A stretch of DNA of 45,691 nt, from NCBI GenBank assembly GCA_964625175.1, contig CAZVAO010000004.1, forward strand, positions 1 through 45,691, in the 5' to 3' direction. Within the stretch, counting starts at the first letter, position 1. The number at the start of each line of letters is the position of its first letter. The DNA comes from CAZVAO01 sp964625175 (GTDB lineage: Bacteria; Bacillota; UBA994; PWPR01). The position numbers and the translations under genes were made by a program. Below, in pieces: positions 1-7,223 of this stretch. The notes beneath the pieces are model-generated. The model saw only the letters and a program-made list of their open reading frames with translations, was not told the origin of the DNA and ran no database searches.

Positions 1-10
1 TCAATCGAAA

Positions 11-49
11 GGAGTAACACCTATGCTCGACAACACGCGGTGTTACTCT
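11..49 (-). terminator. Left-end hairpin after the last gene
   Basis: Bases 11-20 and 40-49 form a perfect 10-bp inverted repeat (GAGTAACACC / GGTGTTACTC) with a 19-nt loop, just downstream of the last leftward gene. Only a weak T-rich tract follows on the minus strand, so it may be a late terminator, a transcript-end stabiliser or a packaging/terminal element. The arms contain the GTGTTACTC motif that recurs in the right-end control region. Confidence 0.55.
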
Positions 50-58
50 ATGGAAGGT

Positions 59-427
59 TTAATGTACGAGATGATGGATGTGTCCCGCAGCAGGTGATGC
101 AAACAGGGTATACACAAGACCATTCTGAGGATACAAGGGAATATAAGTCTCACCAGCACCCAATTCAAAAGCCACATCTTTAAACAAAGTAGGATTACCC
201 TGAACTTCAGCAGGGAGCGGTCCATACCAGATGTAAATACTTCCATTAGTTTTATTCTGAACAGACAACCCATCTTGATCTGCGAAGGGCAAATACGGAT
301 CGTTCACGTAATCAGGTACAACATACTGCTCATCAGAGGTACTCCTACCTAACCTGTAAATAGTATTCGCTGTGAGTGTACTTGTATCGATATACGTGCT
401 TTTAATGAACCTAGCACAACTTTTCAT
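59..427 (-). CDS. Last late gene, 122-aa protein of unknown function
   Basis: This 122-aa protein is encoded by the most distal late gene. Its start is supported by an AAGGAG site 9-10 nt upstream of the ATG. The sequence is rich in Tyr, Pro and small residues, with predicted beta character and no membrane segment. It ends in a His-containing tail (HIHHLVH). I do not recognise a family. Its place behind terminase and a lipoprotein would suit a small virion or lysis-accessory protein, but that is only inferred from position. Confidence 0.75.
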   Translation of the reverse strand: MKSCARFIKSTYIDTSTLTANTIYRLGRSTSDEQYVVPDYVNDPYLPFADQDGLSVQNKTNGSIYIWYGPLPAEVQGNPTLFKDVAFELGAGETYIPLYPQNGLVYTLFASPAAGHIHHLVH

Positions 428-452
428 TATTAAAAATCTCCTTTTATGTTAC

Positions 453-479
453 TTGAGTGGTTACAACGCCACCACTCAA
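453..479 (-). repeat. Inverted repeat in the leader of the last gene
   Basis: TTGAGTGG (453-460) and CCACTCAA (472-479) form a perfect 8-bp stem with an 11-nt loop in the 74-bp gap between the lipoprotein gene and the 122-aa gene. There is no T tract directly after it on the minus strand, so it looks more like an RNA structure or processing site than a terminator. Confidence 0.5.
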
Positions 480-491
480 AGGCGAGATAAT

Positions 492-504
492 GGATCACCT
501 CCTA
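492..504 (-). promoter_or_regulatory. Extended Shine-Dalgarno match without a nearby start codon
   Basis: The minus strand reads TAGGAGGTGATCC, an almost full-length complement of the 3' end of bacterial 16S rRNA, far longer than the 4-6 nt matches used by the other genes here. No ATG or GTG follows at normal distance. The nearest possible start is a TTG about 12 nt past the match, opening an 11-codon frame (455-420 region) that runs through the hairpin. The next gene has its own AAGGAG site. Confidence 0.4.
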
Positions 505-870
505 GATTGAAACACATTCACGTTTCACATCTGCCTTGGAATCCAAGGTCTTATCTAAATATACGTTCACGGTAGTGCTACCGGATGATTTAACTGCGTC
601 TTTCGTAAGCTCTCGTGACCTCTGGGTTCTACGCCTAGAGCGATACCACATGATGAGTGCTGCGAGAGGACCGCCTATACCGGGGATCATAGCAACACCT
701 CCTGTAGCCATACCAAGAGCAGTGTCAACGGGGTCCATCAATGCAGGAGTTGCACCTGATACCGCTGCTGGACCATTAAGAGCGTCCATCAAAGGCGCAC
801 ACCCTGCGACACTAACGAGTAATACTACGAGTAGTAGTCCTACTCCTGTGCGTTTCTGTGTTTCCAACAT
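502..870 (-). CDS. Lipoprotein with an extra membrane segment (possible lysis protein)
   Basis: This 122-aa protein has a classic lipoprotein signal: basic start, hydrophobic stretch at residues 10-22 and lipobox VAGC with the lipidated Cys at 24. A second hydrophobic, Gly-rich segment at about 52-75 is followed by an Arg-rich stop-transfer run and a hydrophilic tail. An AAGGAG site lies 9 nt before the ATG. A lipobox plus a later membrane segment recalls unimolecular spanins, but the roughly 30-residue stretch between the two anchors is too short to cross the periplasm in the usual way, so the lysis role is only a suggestion. Confidence 0.7.
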   Translation of the reverse strand: MLETQKRTGVGLLLVVLLVSVAGCAPLMDALNGPAAVSGATPALMDPVDTALGMATGGVAMIPGIGGPLAALIMWYRSRRRTQRSRELTKDAVKSSGSTTVNVYLDKTLDSKADVKRECVSI

Positions 871-1151
871 GCTTCACACTCCTTATCGGGACGGCGGTAA
901 CGAGGACAGCTTTCATTACATTCACTAGGGAAGTCTCCCTCCATAGGTTCAATAGCAATTTCAGGCTCATCATTATCACCTTCTTCGTCGTTACATTGAG
1001 TAGCAGCGGGTCGAGTGATATTTACAGCTTCACCTTTCGCTACTTTCAACTTGCGAATCAATTCATCCTTATCGTCACGAGAGATACCAGTAACACCTCG
1101 TGCGCTCAATTCAGCTTTCAACTCAGGCTTCGTCATTTCGTTATAAGACAT
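840..1151 (-). CDS. Small protein with N-terminal HeH/SAP-like motif and C-terminal Cys cluster
   Basis: The 103-aa product has residues about 6-36 (TKPELKAELSARGVTG, then basic DKDELIRKL) that fit a helix-extension-helix or SAP-like nucleic-acid-binding fold. A central acidic stretch is followed by a C-terminal Cys cluster (CNESCP ... CEACW), possibly a metal site. The gene overlaps the downstream lipoprotein start by 31 bp and begins 10 bp after terL ends. HeH-like small proteins are common among phage structural genes, but the partner is unknown. Confidence 0.7.
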   Translation of the reverse strand: MSYNEMTKPELKAELSARGVTGISRDDKDELIRKLKVAKGEAVNITRPAATQCNDEEGDNDEPEIAIEPMEGDFPSECNESCPRYRRPDKECEACWKHRNAQE

Positions 1152-1160
1152 TCTATCTCC

Positions 1161-3101
1161 TTATCGCAGCTTCTTAGAGCGACCCCAACCCTTCTTGACT
1201 CCCTTTAGACCGGGACTAAATCCTAACTTAGCGAGTGACTGAATTGCTTCAGCAGCGTAACCAAGTGGATTCTCTAGGGCTTTAAGTCGCTGTGCGCGAA
1301 CCTTCTTTTCAGTTATCTTCTTAGCATCAACGCCCATCTTCTCTACGAGATATGCGACACCGATAGCTAGGGCATCAAGTCTATCATCGTGCTTGAGCGA
1401 GTCCTTGTCCAGAGTCAGCTTTGACATCTGCCAGAACAATGAGAAAAGCTTACGCTCCATCAAGGGATAGTCTAAGACTGTCTCCCAATCCTCCTCAATA
1501 ACCCGCTCATCGAATATAAGGTGGTGTCTACCAATAACAGGTTCCAGAGTATCAGCAATGCGCTTCTCCTTCTGGTTGTTATGCCACACCTCCTCAACGA
1601 TACACATATAATCAACAGCGTCACTCTGTAGAACAGAGCGAAGGTTATAAGCGTATGCTCCATAACCATAGTTCTTCTCTACAATGATCTTGTTGACCTT
1701 GTACTGCTTTGCGATCATAGCAGCTTCTAACATCTTTTCATCCTCTACACCACCGGGAATACCTCCGATCTTACGAACGATGCAATACCCGTGTAGGAAG
1801 TAGATGATACAGTATCCAGTTTCATCACCATTCTGACCACCACCTGCTGGGTCAATGGCCATAATCTTGGATGTATAAGGAAGGAACGTATCCGATACAT
1901 TTGCTGCTCGGTAATACTTCAATCCCATCTCAGAGCCAGCGTGACTCTTAATTTCAAATTGTGGTTGCGCTGCCCATCCAAAAGAAGTAGGACAAGCATC
2001 GTCCTGAAAGCTCCAGAACGCAAGAGAGGACACTTTCAATGGGAATCTACCAGCATCACTCAAACGTGTGTCCAGCATGTGCTGGAGGTTGAAATACGCC
2101 GGTCCCTGTGCGAGTTCCTTCTTACACAGCTTGGCTTCATCGAACATACCGGGATCAACTGCTTGACCACGAGTTCCTTCAATACCTCCACCTGTTCTCA
2201 GGGAAGGATCAGCAGCCATACGCTCTGTGATAATAGGAGCGAGAGTTCCATTGTAGTTTGGTTCCTCGTCCTCCGTGGGGTATCGACCTGTCCACACTCG
2301 GATATCAAATCCAAGAGCGGGAAGCTGGTTGTACACCGATTCAGATGACTGAGGAGTACCCAAGTATACAATACGACCATCTGAGCAAATGGAGGGAAAG
2401 TCACGCATCTTGTGGCGCAACTGCTCTCGCATCAACTCGGTCAAAGCGTTCTTAGAGGACTCAATATCATCTGGAATCAAGAGGTCAGCACGACGACCCT
2501 GCATGTTAGCTGTAACGCCCATACAGGCCACTGAAGGCGATTTCTCGAAGCCTTTGAGGTGATAGTGTACATCGAACCGCTTAACGCTGGCACGTTGCCC
2601 CTGACGGCTTGTATCAGGGCGTAGGCACTCTAGGATTTCCATCCCGAAGATCACCTGAATGATCCAGTTTGAAATCTCCTCTGACATATCACCACCGGCA
2701 GAGAAGATCAGGACACGAGTAGTCGGGTCTTGAATGAGTCTCCATACAGCAAAAATACCTGTGATGGTAGTCTTAGCTTCACCTCGCTGAGCCTGAATCA
2801 TTGCATACTCGGCTCCATGCTGAAGATAGTGAATCATATCATACTGTATATCAGTAGGAGTGGCACCAATTAAGGTACGAAGAACATCGGTGAGAAAGTC
2901 ACGCGCATCGGCGTACTCCTGTTGGAGCAACCGTAAATCCCTCCAGCGGGACATTGCTTCCTTCTCTTCTTGTGTCATCAGAGATTCTAACTCTGTGTCA
3001 CTCATGTATTCATTAGGATCATATAGAGAATCTACCTCACTCTGGGATTCACTATACTCTTCTAATTCTAATAATGCTTTCACATCTTGGGTATCACTCA
3101 C
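1161..3101 (-). CDS. terL: Terminase large subunit (T7 gp19-like DNA packaging ATPase/nuclease)
   Basis: This 646-aa packaging motor ATPase and nuclease translocates DNA into the prohead and cuts concatemers. The ATPase shows Walker A at about 104-112 (AQRGEAKTT), Walker B at 206-214 (DLLIPDDIE) and a coupling-like motif LGTPQS near 248. The RNase-H-type nuclease has its first Asp in KIMAIDPAGGG (about 417) and a late acidic motif DRLDAL near 575. Translation starts at a GTG with AGGAGG 8 nt upstream. The first 55 residues are a Glu/Asp/Ser/Tyr-rich extension; T7 gp19 is about 60 residues shorter. The gene has its own phage promoter, 66 bp upstream. Confidence 0.95.
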   Translation of the reverse strand: MSDTQDVKALLELEEYSESQSEVDSLYDPNEYMSDTELESLMTQEEKEAMSRWRDLRLLQQEYADARDFLTDVLRTLIGATPTDIQYDMIHYLQHGAEYAMIQAQRGEAKTTITGIFAVWRLIQDPTTRVLIFSAGGDMSEEISNWIIQVIFGMEILECLRPDTSRQGQRASVKRFDVHYHLKGFEKSPSVACMGVTANMQGRRADLLIPDDIESSKNALTELMREQLRHKMRDFPSICSDGRIVYLGTPQSSESVYNQLPALGFDIRVWTGRYPTEDEEPNYNGTLAPIITERMAADPSLRTGGGIEGTRGQAVDPGMFDEAKLCKKELAQGPAYFNLQHMLDTRLSDAGRFPLKVSSLAFWSFQDDACPTSFGWAAQPQFEIKSHAGSEMGLKYYRAANVSDTFLPYTSKIMAIDPAGGGQNGDETGYCIIYFLHGYCIVRKIGGIPGGVEDEKMLEAAMIAKQYKVNKIIVEKNYGYGAYAYNLRSVLQSDAVDYMCIVEEVWHNNQKEKRIADTLEPVIGRHHLIFDERVIEEDWETVLDYPLMERKLFSLFWQMSKLTLDKDSLKHDDRLDALAIGVAYLVEKMGVDAKKITEKKVRAQRLKALENPLGYAAEAIQSLAKLGFSPGLKGVKKGWGRSKKLR

Positions 3102-3130
3102 CAGTGTTACCTCCTATATTTCTCTTTTGA

Positions 3131-3162
3131 GGGTAATATAACAAGGTGAGTTACTACCCTGT
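3131..3162 (-). repeat. Imperfect stem-loop in the terL leader
   Basis: On the minus strand GGGTAGTAAC and GTTATATTACCC pair as a 5+5-bp stem with a 2-nt bulge and a 7-nt loop, right behind the transcription start expected from the 3.17-3.19 kb promoter. No T tract follows. It may stabilise the 5' end of the terL transcript. Confidence 0.4.
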
Positions 3163-3166
3163 TATA

Positions 3167-3193
3167 CTCCCTCCTCTTTAGTCGGTTGTAATT
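3167..3193 (-). promoter_or_regulatory. Phage RNA polymerase promoter ahead of terL
   Basis: The core AATTACAACCGACTAAAGAG, followed by GAGGGAG, lies between terS and terL. The same core occurs at 21.5, 37.9, 38.0 and (one change) 45.2 kb, always on the minus strand and always between genes. It resembles the T7 promoter layout (17 bp upstream block ending in ACTA-A, then a purine-rich initial transcript). Start of transcription is expected near 3175. Confidence 0.85.
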
Positions 3194-3206
3194 ATTTTGT
3201 TCAATG

Positions 3207-3512
3207 TTATCCGTTACTTACGATGGGAACAACATTCTCTTGATCCTTAAAACGCTGTTTGCTATCCTCCCGGAATCTTTGAAGTTTCTTATCGAGGTTT
3301 CCGACGCGATTATCCTCTGTTGGGATAGCTATGATGTCATTGTCCTTGAGAAATGCACGACAACTGTTGAGCATTTGTGGTGAGGGAGGAAGTACAACCT
3401 CCTCTCCATCACCGCTTATGACTACTTCTCCATCAAGAGCTTGTGTAAAGCAGTCTGCTAACTTATCATGCAGAGTTCCAAGTTTGGACTCAGACGCTGC
3501 ATTTTTACTCAT
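3207..3512 (-). CDS. terS: Terminase small subunit (T7 gp18-like DNA maturase A)
   Basis: The 101-aa protein sits directly before terL and after a holin-like gene, the order found in T7 (17.5, 18, 19). Its size is close to T7 gp18 (89 aa). It has a helical N-terminal half, a central SPQMLNSCRAFLKDNDI segment typical of podophage small terminases, and a charged C-terminal helix. It should recognise concatemer DNA and load TerL. Identity rests on size, order and this segment. Confidence 0.85.
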   Translation of the reverse strand: MSKNAASESKLGTLHDKLADCFTQALDGEVVISGDGEEVVLPPSPQMLNSCRAFLKDNDIIAIPTEDNRVGNLDKKLQRFREDSKQRFKDQENVVPIVSNG

Positions 3513-3518
3513 GAGTTA

Positions 3519-3698
3519 TTACTCCTTACCTTTAGTTCTAAACTTATGTACCTCTCGGTACAGACGGAAGCAAACCAGCACCAGTGACAGCACCATTAGC
3601 GTCCTGCTGCCGATAACGTCCCAGTTGTACGCGGCTATCAAGCCGATACCTCCAGTGATGTAGGTCTGAGTTGATTCTATCAAGTTATCCATCGACAT
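3519..3698 (-). CDS. Small membrane protein, holin candidate (T7 gp17.5 position)
   Basis: This 59-aa protein starts at an ATG with AGGAGAAC just upstream. Residues about 15-30 are weakly hydrophobic, 34-47 (LMVLSLVLVCF) are strongly so, and the C terminus is basic (RLYREVHKFRTKGKE). Size, hydrophobicity, basic tail and position directly before terS match the class II holin gp17.5 of T7. A holin times lysis by permeabilising the inner membrane. It is too short to be noticed by length alone. Confidence 0.75.
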   Translation of the reverse strand: MSMDNLIESTQTYITGGIGLIAAYNWDVIGSRTLMVLSLVLVCFRLYREVHKFRTKGKE

Positions 3699-3713
3699 GT
3701 TCTCCTAGTTGTC

Positions 3714-4058
3714 TTACAACCCTTGTGCTTCTATGATTGCCCATCCAAGAGTAGGGTATTCATCAATAAGTTTCTCTACCTCTGCGATAGGTACATCTAT
3801 GGGAGCAGGAGGTGCTGGGAGCATCTCCATAGTATCGATCTCATAGTAGTACATACCTGCAATGAGTACACCCTGCTTCCACGACAATACACGATACCCA
3901 CTTGGAGGTTTTTGTCTACGGAACGGGTAATACCCAATACTTGCCAATTCCTCTACAGTACAACGATCTACACGTTTCCAAACACTTCCCACCACAACAC
4001 GGGTAGTAGGAAGTGAGATCATCTGCTGAGGGCCATACTGCCATCCAGTATAGTTCAT
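3714..4058 (-). CDS. Unknown 114-aa protein next to the tail spike/fibre gene
   Basis: The 114-aa soluble protein has a GGAGG site 9 nt upstream of the start and lies 14 bp after the 701-aa tail protein. It contains aromatic stretches (GYYPFRRQKPPSGYRVLSWKQG) and a Pro-rich middle. Small genes at this position often encode fibre chaperones or distal tail proteins, but I see no diagnostic motif. Confidence 0.7.
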   Translation of the reverse strand: MNYTGWQYGPQQMISLPTTRVVVGSVWKRVDRCTVEELASIGYYPFRRQKPPSGYRVLSWKQGVLIAGMYYYEIDTMEMLPAPPAPIDVPIAEVEKLIDEYPTLGWAIIEAQGL

Positions 4059-4072
4059 ATGTGTTAACCTCC

Positions 4073-6178
4073 TTAGAAGGCGTTAGAATGTTTAGTTGAT
4101 TCAAGGATAGCTAGGCCGACAATTAGATTGCCATTTGTATTCTGTCCGTTTGTTATGACTTTGAAACCATTACTAGTTGCGTAGAGCCACGGAAGAGAAC
4201 TGGACTCAACATCGGGTAGATTCGGACGTAAAAAGGTATTCCATGGATTAAATGTATTACGGGCAGCATCATAGTTTAGCCAGTCTGTAGTGCCTAGTTG
4301 AGTGTCTTTCCAAAACGGAACACTCAATAACTTGCCGCCAAGATTTACAAACGGACCATCAACTAAACCGTTTCCAATATAACTGAACGCCTTGAATATG
4401 TCGGAGTCGGTGAAGAGGTAGGCAATATATTCGTCAGTGGCTCTATTTACTGAGGGGTCTGCCCCTACAGTAAAGCCTGTGGAAGTAGGCTCAGTATTAT
4501 TCCAATAAATCGCAGACGCGCCAGACGCACTGTCTTTATTAAGAACTAAATACTTAGTGGCACCTAAATCTTTATGGTAAACAAGCCAGTTTGACACATC
4601 ATTAGTTCTGCGAACAATCATAAATGTCGGTGCTCTACCCAAAGTATGCGCGATTTGTCTGCCTGCAACGCCGTCCCCTGTGTATTTTACAATCTCAAAC
4701 CCATGGTCCACACCTGCCTTGAGGCAGAAGTCAATATAGGACTCACTCAAGAAGTTACAGAGAGACTGATTACCAAGTTGATAACCCACACCGTCAAACG
4801 AAACTGAACCCGGCTTAACTGACTCAGCGTTAATCAAGTCAGTAAAGATGGCCTTCTCATTACCCCGGACAATATCGTACATATTCCAAGAGCGCGTATT
4901 ACTACGACTCTTAATGTTCACCCAATCCGGCCCACCTTCCATGCCGGGGGTCAATACGTCCACCGCCGCGCCGGTTCCTTGCCGCAAGACAATCTGTGCG
5001 GCCTGTGCCGACTTCATCACGATAGGGTCAGGCAGGTTGTTAGAGCAAAGCGCGAGGAAGTCAGTAGGCGGGGTATATGTGAATCCTGTTGCGCCGAAAT
5101 TAAGTGTATGAACATCAGCCGTCAATGTAGCTTTTACGCTCGGTAGTACACGAACCCCGAGTGTCTGGGTATAAATAGGATTCGTGCCGGTTTCCGGGTC
5201 GCCAGAGTTTAACCACGTGCCATTTAGACCTATCCATAATTCTCCTGTATCCGTATTATAAGCGACCTGAACAACATCGTTTACAGTTGGCGTCGTTAAA
5301 CCGGAGACAACAAAAGTATTGTTATATAAGATATACCCATTGTCCGTATATACGATACTATTTGAGTCTACGCCCGGAAAGTTCAATGCATATTCGTCTG
5401 CATTGCGGAGGCCCACAAACCAACGTCCCGCGGCGGAGCGTCCCCCGAAGGTATCTTCAAAATACAACAAACCAGAAGCCGGAAGTGTTCCATTAACAAG
5501 TCTCGTATTTAAGGACGCAGAACTACCCGACACTTCAAGATTGCCGCCGCTATATATCGCAGCTACATCGGTGGAATAACCAAGACCCACCAGAGGATTC
5601 AACGTACAGTAGTTATTCGTCGGCGTATCGAGAGTCTGCGTACCCGACACAGTGGCATCGTTCCCATTGCCGCTTGTGTCTGTGCCAAGACTGGCCGCGT
5701 TGCCAAATTCATACAACCCGCCACCCACTCCATAGACCAACCCAGCAATGGATTTGGGACGCCACAAGCCGGTAACAATATCAGCCTGTTCCCAAAAGTC
5801 TGCATATGTTTTTACAGCCTCTACAATGACAAGGCGTGAGTAATACCCTTTTGTACTCCCGGCATAGGCGGTTAACACGTTGGCAAGGAACTCGCCGTAA
5901 TTTGCACCTATAATCCCGGTAAAATTGACAAGTGGTACACCTTGTTTCCATACCTTGACCGTGGTTCCCTGCTTTTGAATGGTCAGCAGGTAGTGTGAAG
6001 TTTGGTCAACCAATGGTGCAGTTGGAGTTCCTGTCGGCTTGAAGCCGAGAGCAATGGTGCAGTCTGCGGCCACTGCGTTGGACAGAGCAATGCCTGATTC
6101 AATCAGAGCAGAGTATTTGATATCCACAGGAAAGACACCCGAAGGTGCCTCCCCATGGTTAAAGGTTGGTTGAAGCAT
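4073..6178 (-). CDS. Large tail/receptor-binding protein with SPRY-like domain
   Basis: This 701-aa protein probably forms the distal, receptor-contacting tail part. Residues about 165-200 carry the phage-type GTDTSGNGNDATVSG and DTPTNNYCTLNPL motifs. These are followed by a SPRY/concanavalin-like region (about 210-370: RWFVGLRNADEYALNF, DTGELWIGLNGTW) and a C-terminal part with HTLGRAPTFMIVRR and WLVYHKDLG (about 510-545), typical of phage tail proteins joined to SPRY domains. GGGAGG precedes the ATG inside the end of the fibre-adaptor gene. The reading frame is more GC-rich (GCCG, CGCG, GGCG) than its neighbours, suggesting recent exchange. Confidence 0.8.
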   Translation of the reverse strand: MLQPTFNHGEAPSGVFPVDIKYSALIESGIALSNAVAADCTIALGFKPTGTPTAPLVDQTSHYLLTIQKQGTTVKVWKQGVPLVNFTGIIGANYGEFLANVLTAYAGSTKGYYSRLVIVEAVKTYADFWEQADIVTGLWRPKSIAGLVYGVGGGLYEFGNAASLGTDTSGNGNDATVSGTQTLDTPTNNYCTLNPLVGLGYSTDVAAIYSGGNLEVSGSSASLNTRLVNGTLPASGLLYFEDTFGGRSAAGRWFVGLRNADEYALNFPGVDSNSIVYTDNGYILYNNTFVVSGLTTPTVNDVVQVAYNTDTGELWIGLNGTWLNSGDPETGTNPIYTQTLGVRVLPSVKATLTADVHTLNFGATGFTYTPPTDFLALCSNNLPDPIVMKSAQAAQIVLRQGTGAAVDVLTPGMEGGPDWVNIKSRSNTRSWNMYDIVRGNEKAIFTDLINAESVKPGSVSFDGVGYQLGNQSLCNFLSESYIDFCLKAGVDHGFEIVKYTGDGVAGRQIAHTLGRAPTFMIVRRTNDVSNWLVYHKDLGATKYLVLNKDSASGASAIYWNNTEPTSTGFTVGADPSVNRATDEYIAYLFTDSDIFKAFSYIGNGLVDGPFVNLGGKLLSVPFWKDTQLGTTDWLNYDAARNTFNPWNTFLRPNLPDVESSSLPWLYATSNGFKVITNGQNTNGNLIVGLAILESTKHSNAF

Positions 6179-6180
6179 AT

Positions 6181-7212
6181 TTATACCTCCCAGTTGGATA
6201 CCTGAATGAGCTTCAAAGTACCATCAGTTATGAGTGTTACAAGAGATGCAACTGCGCCTCCGTTATACTCAATAGATGGAGGTGTATAAGCCGCGTTCCA
6301 TGACAAAGTATGATTACCTGTTATAATCCAGTGATACATAGCAAGCTTGTTAGCCTCTACTGTAAGGTCTGGAAACTCAGTGTCTCCAGTAAGAACAACT
6401 CTTCCCATATTCCTTACAATAGTAGGTGTAGCACCTGAAGTAAAATCGTTGTTAAACACTGCTTTCAATGTACTATCAACATCGGCTTTCACTGTATCAA
6501 CATCAAATTCCTGCACAACTGTACCTACATCGCTATCTACAAGGATAGTTTCAGCAGCAGGTATAGCATCACGAGCAGCAACAGCTTCATCTCTAGCAAG
6601 TTCAGCAGCAGCTTGTGCAGCTTCACTAGCTACTTGTGCAACATCACTTGCTTCTTTTGCAACTACAGAGTTTGATGCAGCAGTCTCACTTGCCAACTGT
6701 GCAGCTTCTGATGCAACTTTTGCTGCCTCTGCTGCAAGTCGCTCTGTCTCTACAGTAGAGATAAGAGCATTATCTTGTGTATCAACATACAGTTTATTAG
6801 CTACATCTGTGTCATCAGTACAAGTATCTACATTTGTAATCTTCTTAGATTCAGCATTGTAGTTACCAGTACCATCTAACTGCAACTGTCCAGCAAGACC
6901 ATCAATTGCTTCCTGTACAATATACAGAGTTTGCAGGTTGGATTTATCAAGGTTAGATCGCATAATGGCTGCACCATCTTGGTACTTAACCTCAACATCA
7001 TCCTTCTTAGTAATACGTCTAATTTGTACTACATCACCTTCAACAAGAGTCACACCAGTTACTTCAATAGTACCACTGGTGAGCCATTCGTAGGTAGTCT
7101 CTACATCATTGACATATACAAAGATGTTATCTTTTTCAAGGTAAGGAATACTTACTGCAAAGTCATTAACAATAACTCCACTCAATGTATAGTTCACATA
7201 CGAGTAGGCCAT
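6181..7212 (-). CDS. Tail fibre protein, T7 gp17-type N-terminal adaptor
   Basis: The 343-aa protein starts with the T7-fibre anchoring domain (about 1-140: YSYVNYTLSG, FVYVNDVETTYEW, then SNLDKSNLQTLYIVQEAIDG). An Ala/Glu/Ser-rich coiled coil (about 150-225, repeats such as ASEAAQ) and a beta-rich end follow. The N-terminal domain attaches to the tail hub; the short length compared with T7 gp17 (553 aa) suggests it serves as adaptor for the neighbouring 701-aa protein. AAGGAG lies 6 nt before the ATG. Confidence 0.9.
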   Translation of the reverse strand: MAYSYVNYTLSGVIVNDFAVSIPYLEKDNIFVYVNDVETTYEWLTSGTIEVTGVTLVEGDVVQIRRITKKDDVEVKYQDGAAIMRSNLDKSNLQTLYIVQEAIDGLAGQLQLDGTGNYNAESKKITNVDTCTDDTDVANKLYVDTQDNALISTVETERLAAEAAKVASEAAQLASETAASNSVVAKEASDVAQVASEAAQAAAELARDEAVAARDAIPAAETILVDSDVGTVVQEFDVDTVKADVDSTLKAVFNNDFTSGATPTIVRNMGRVVLTGDTEFPDLTVEANKLAMYHWIITGNHTLSWNAAYTPPSIEYNGGAVASLVTLITDGTLKLIQVSNWEV

Positions 7213-7223
7213 TCATTTCTCCT

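Noticed and set aside
492..505. 16S rRNA fragment on the plus strand
   Set aside because: Only 13-14 nt match the 16S 3' end and nothing around it is rRNA-like; it is reported as a long Shine-Dalgarno match instead.
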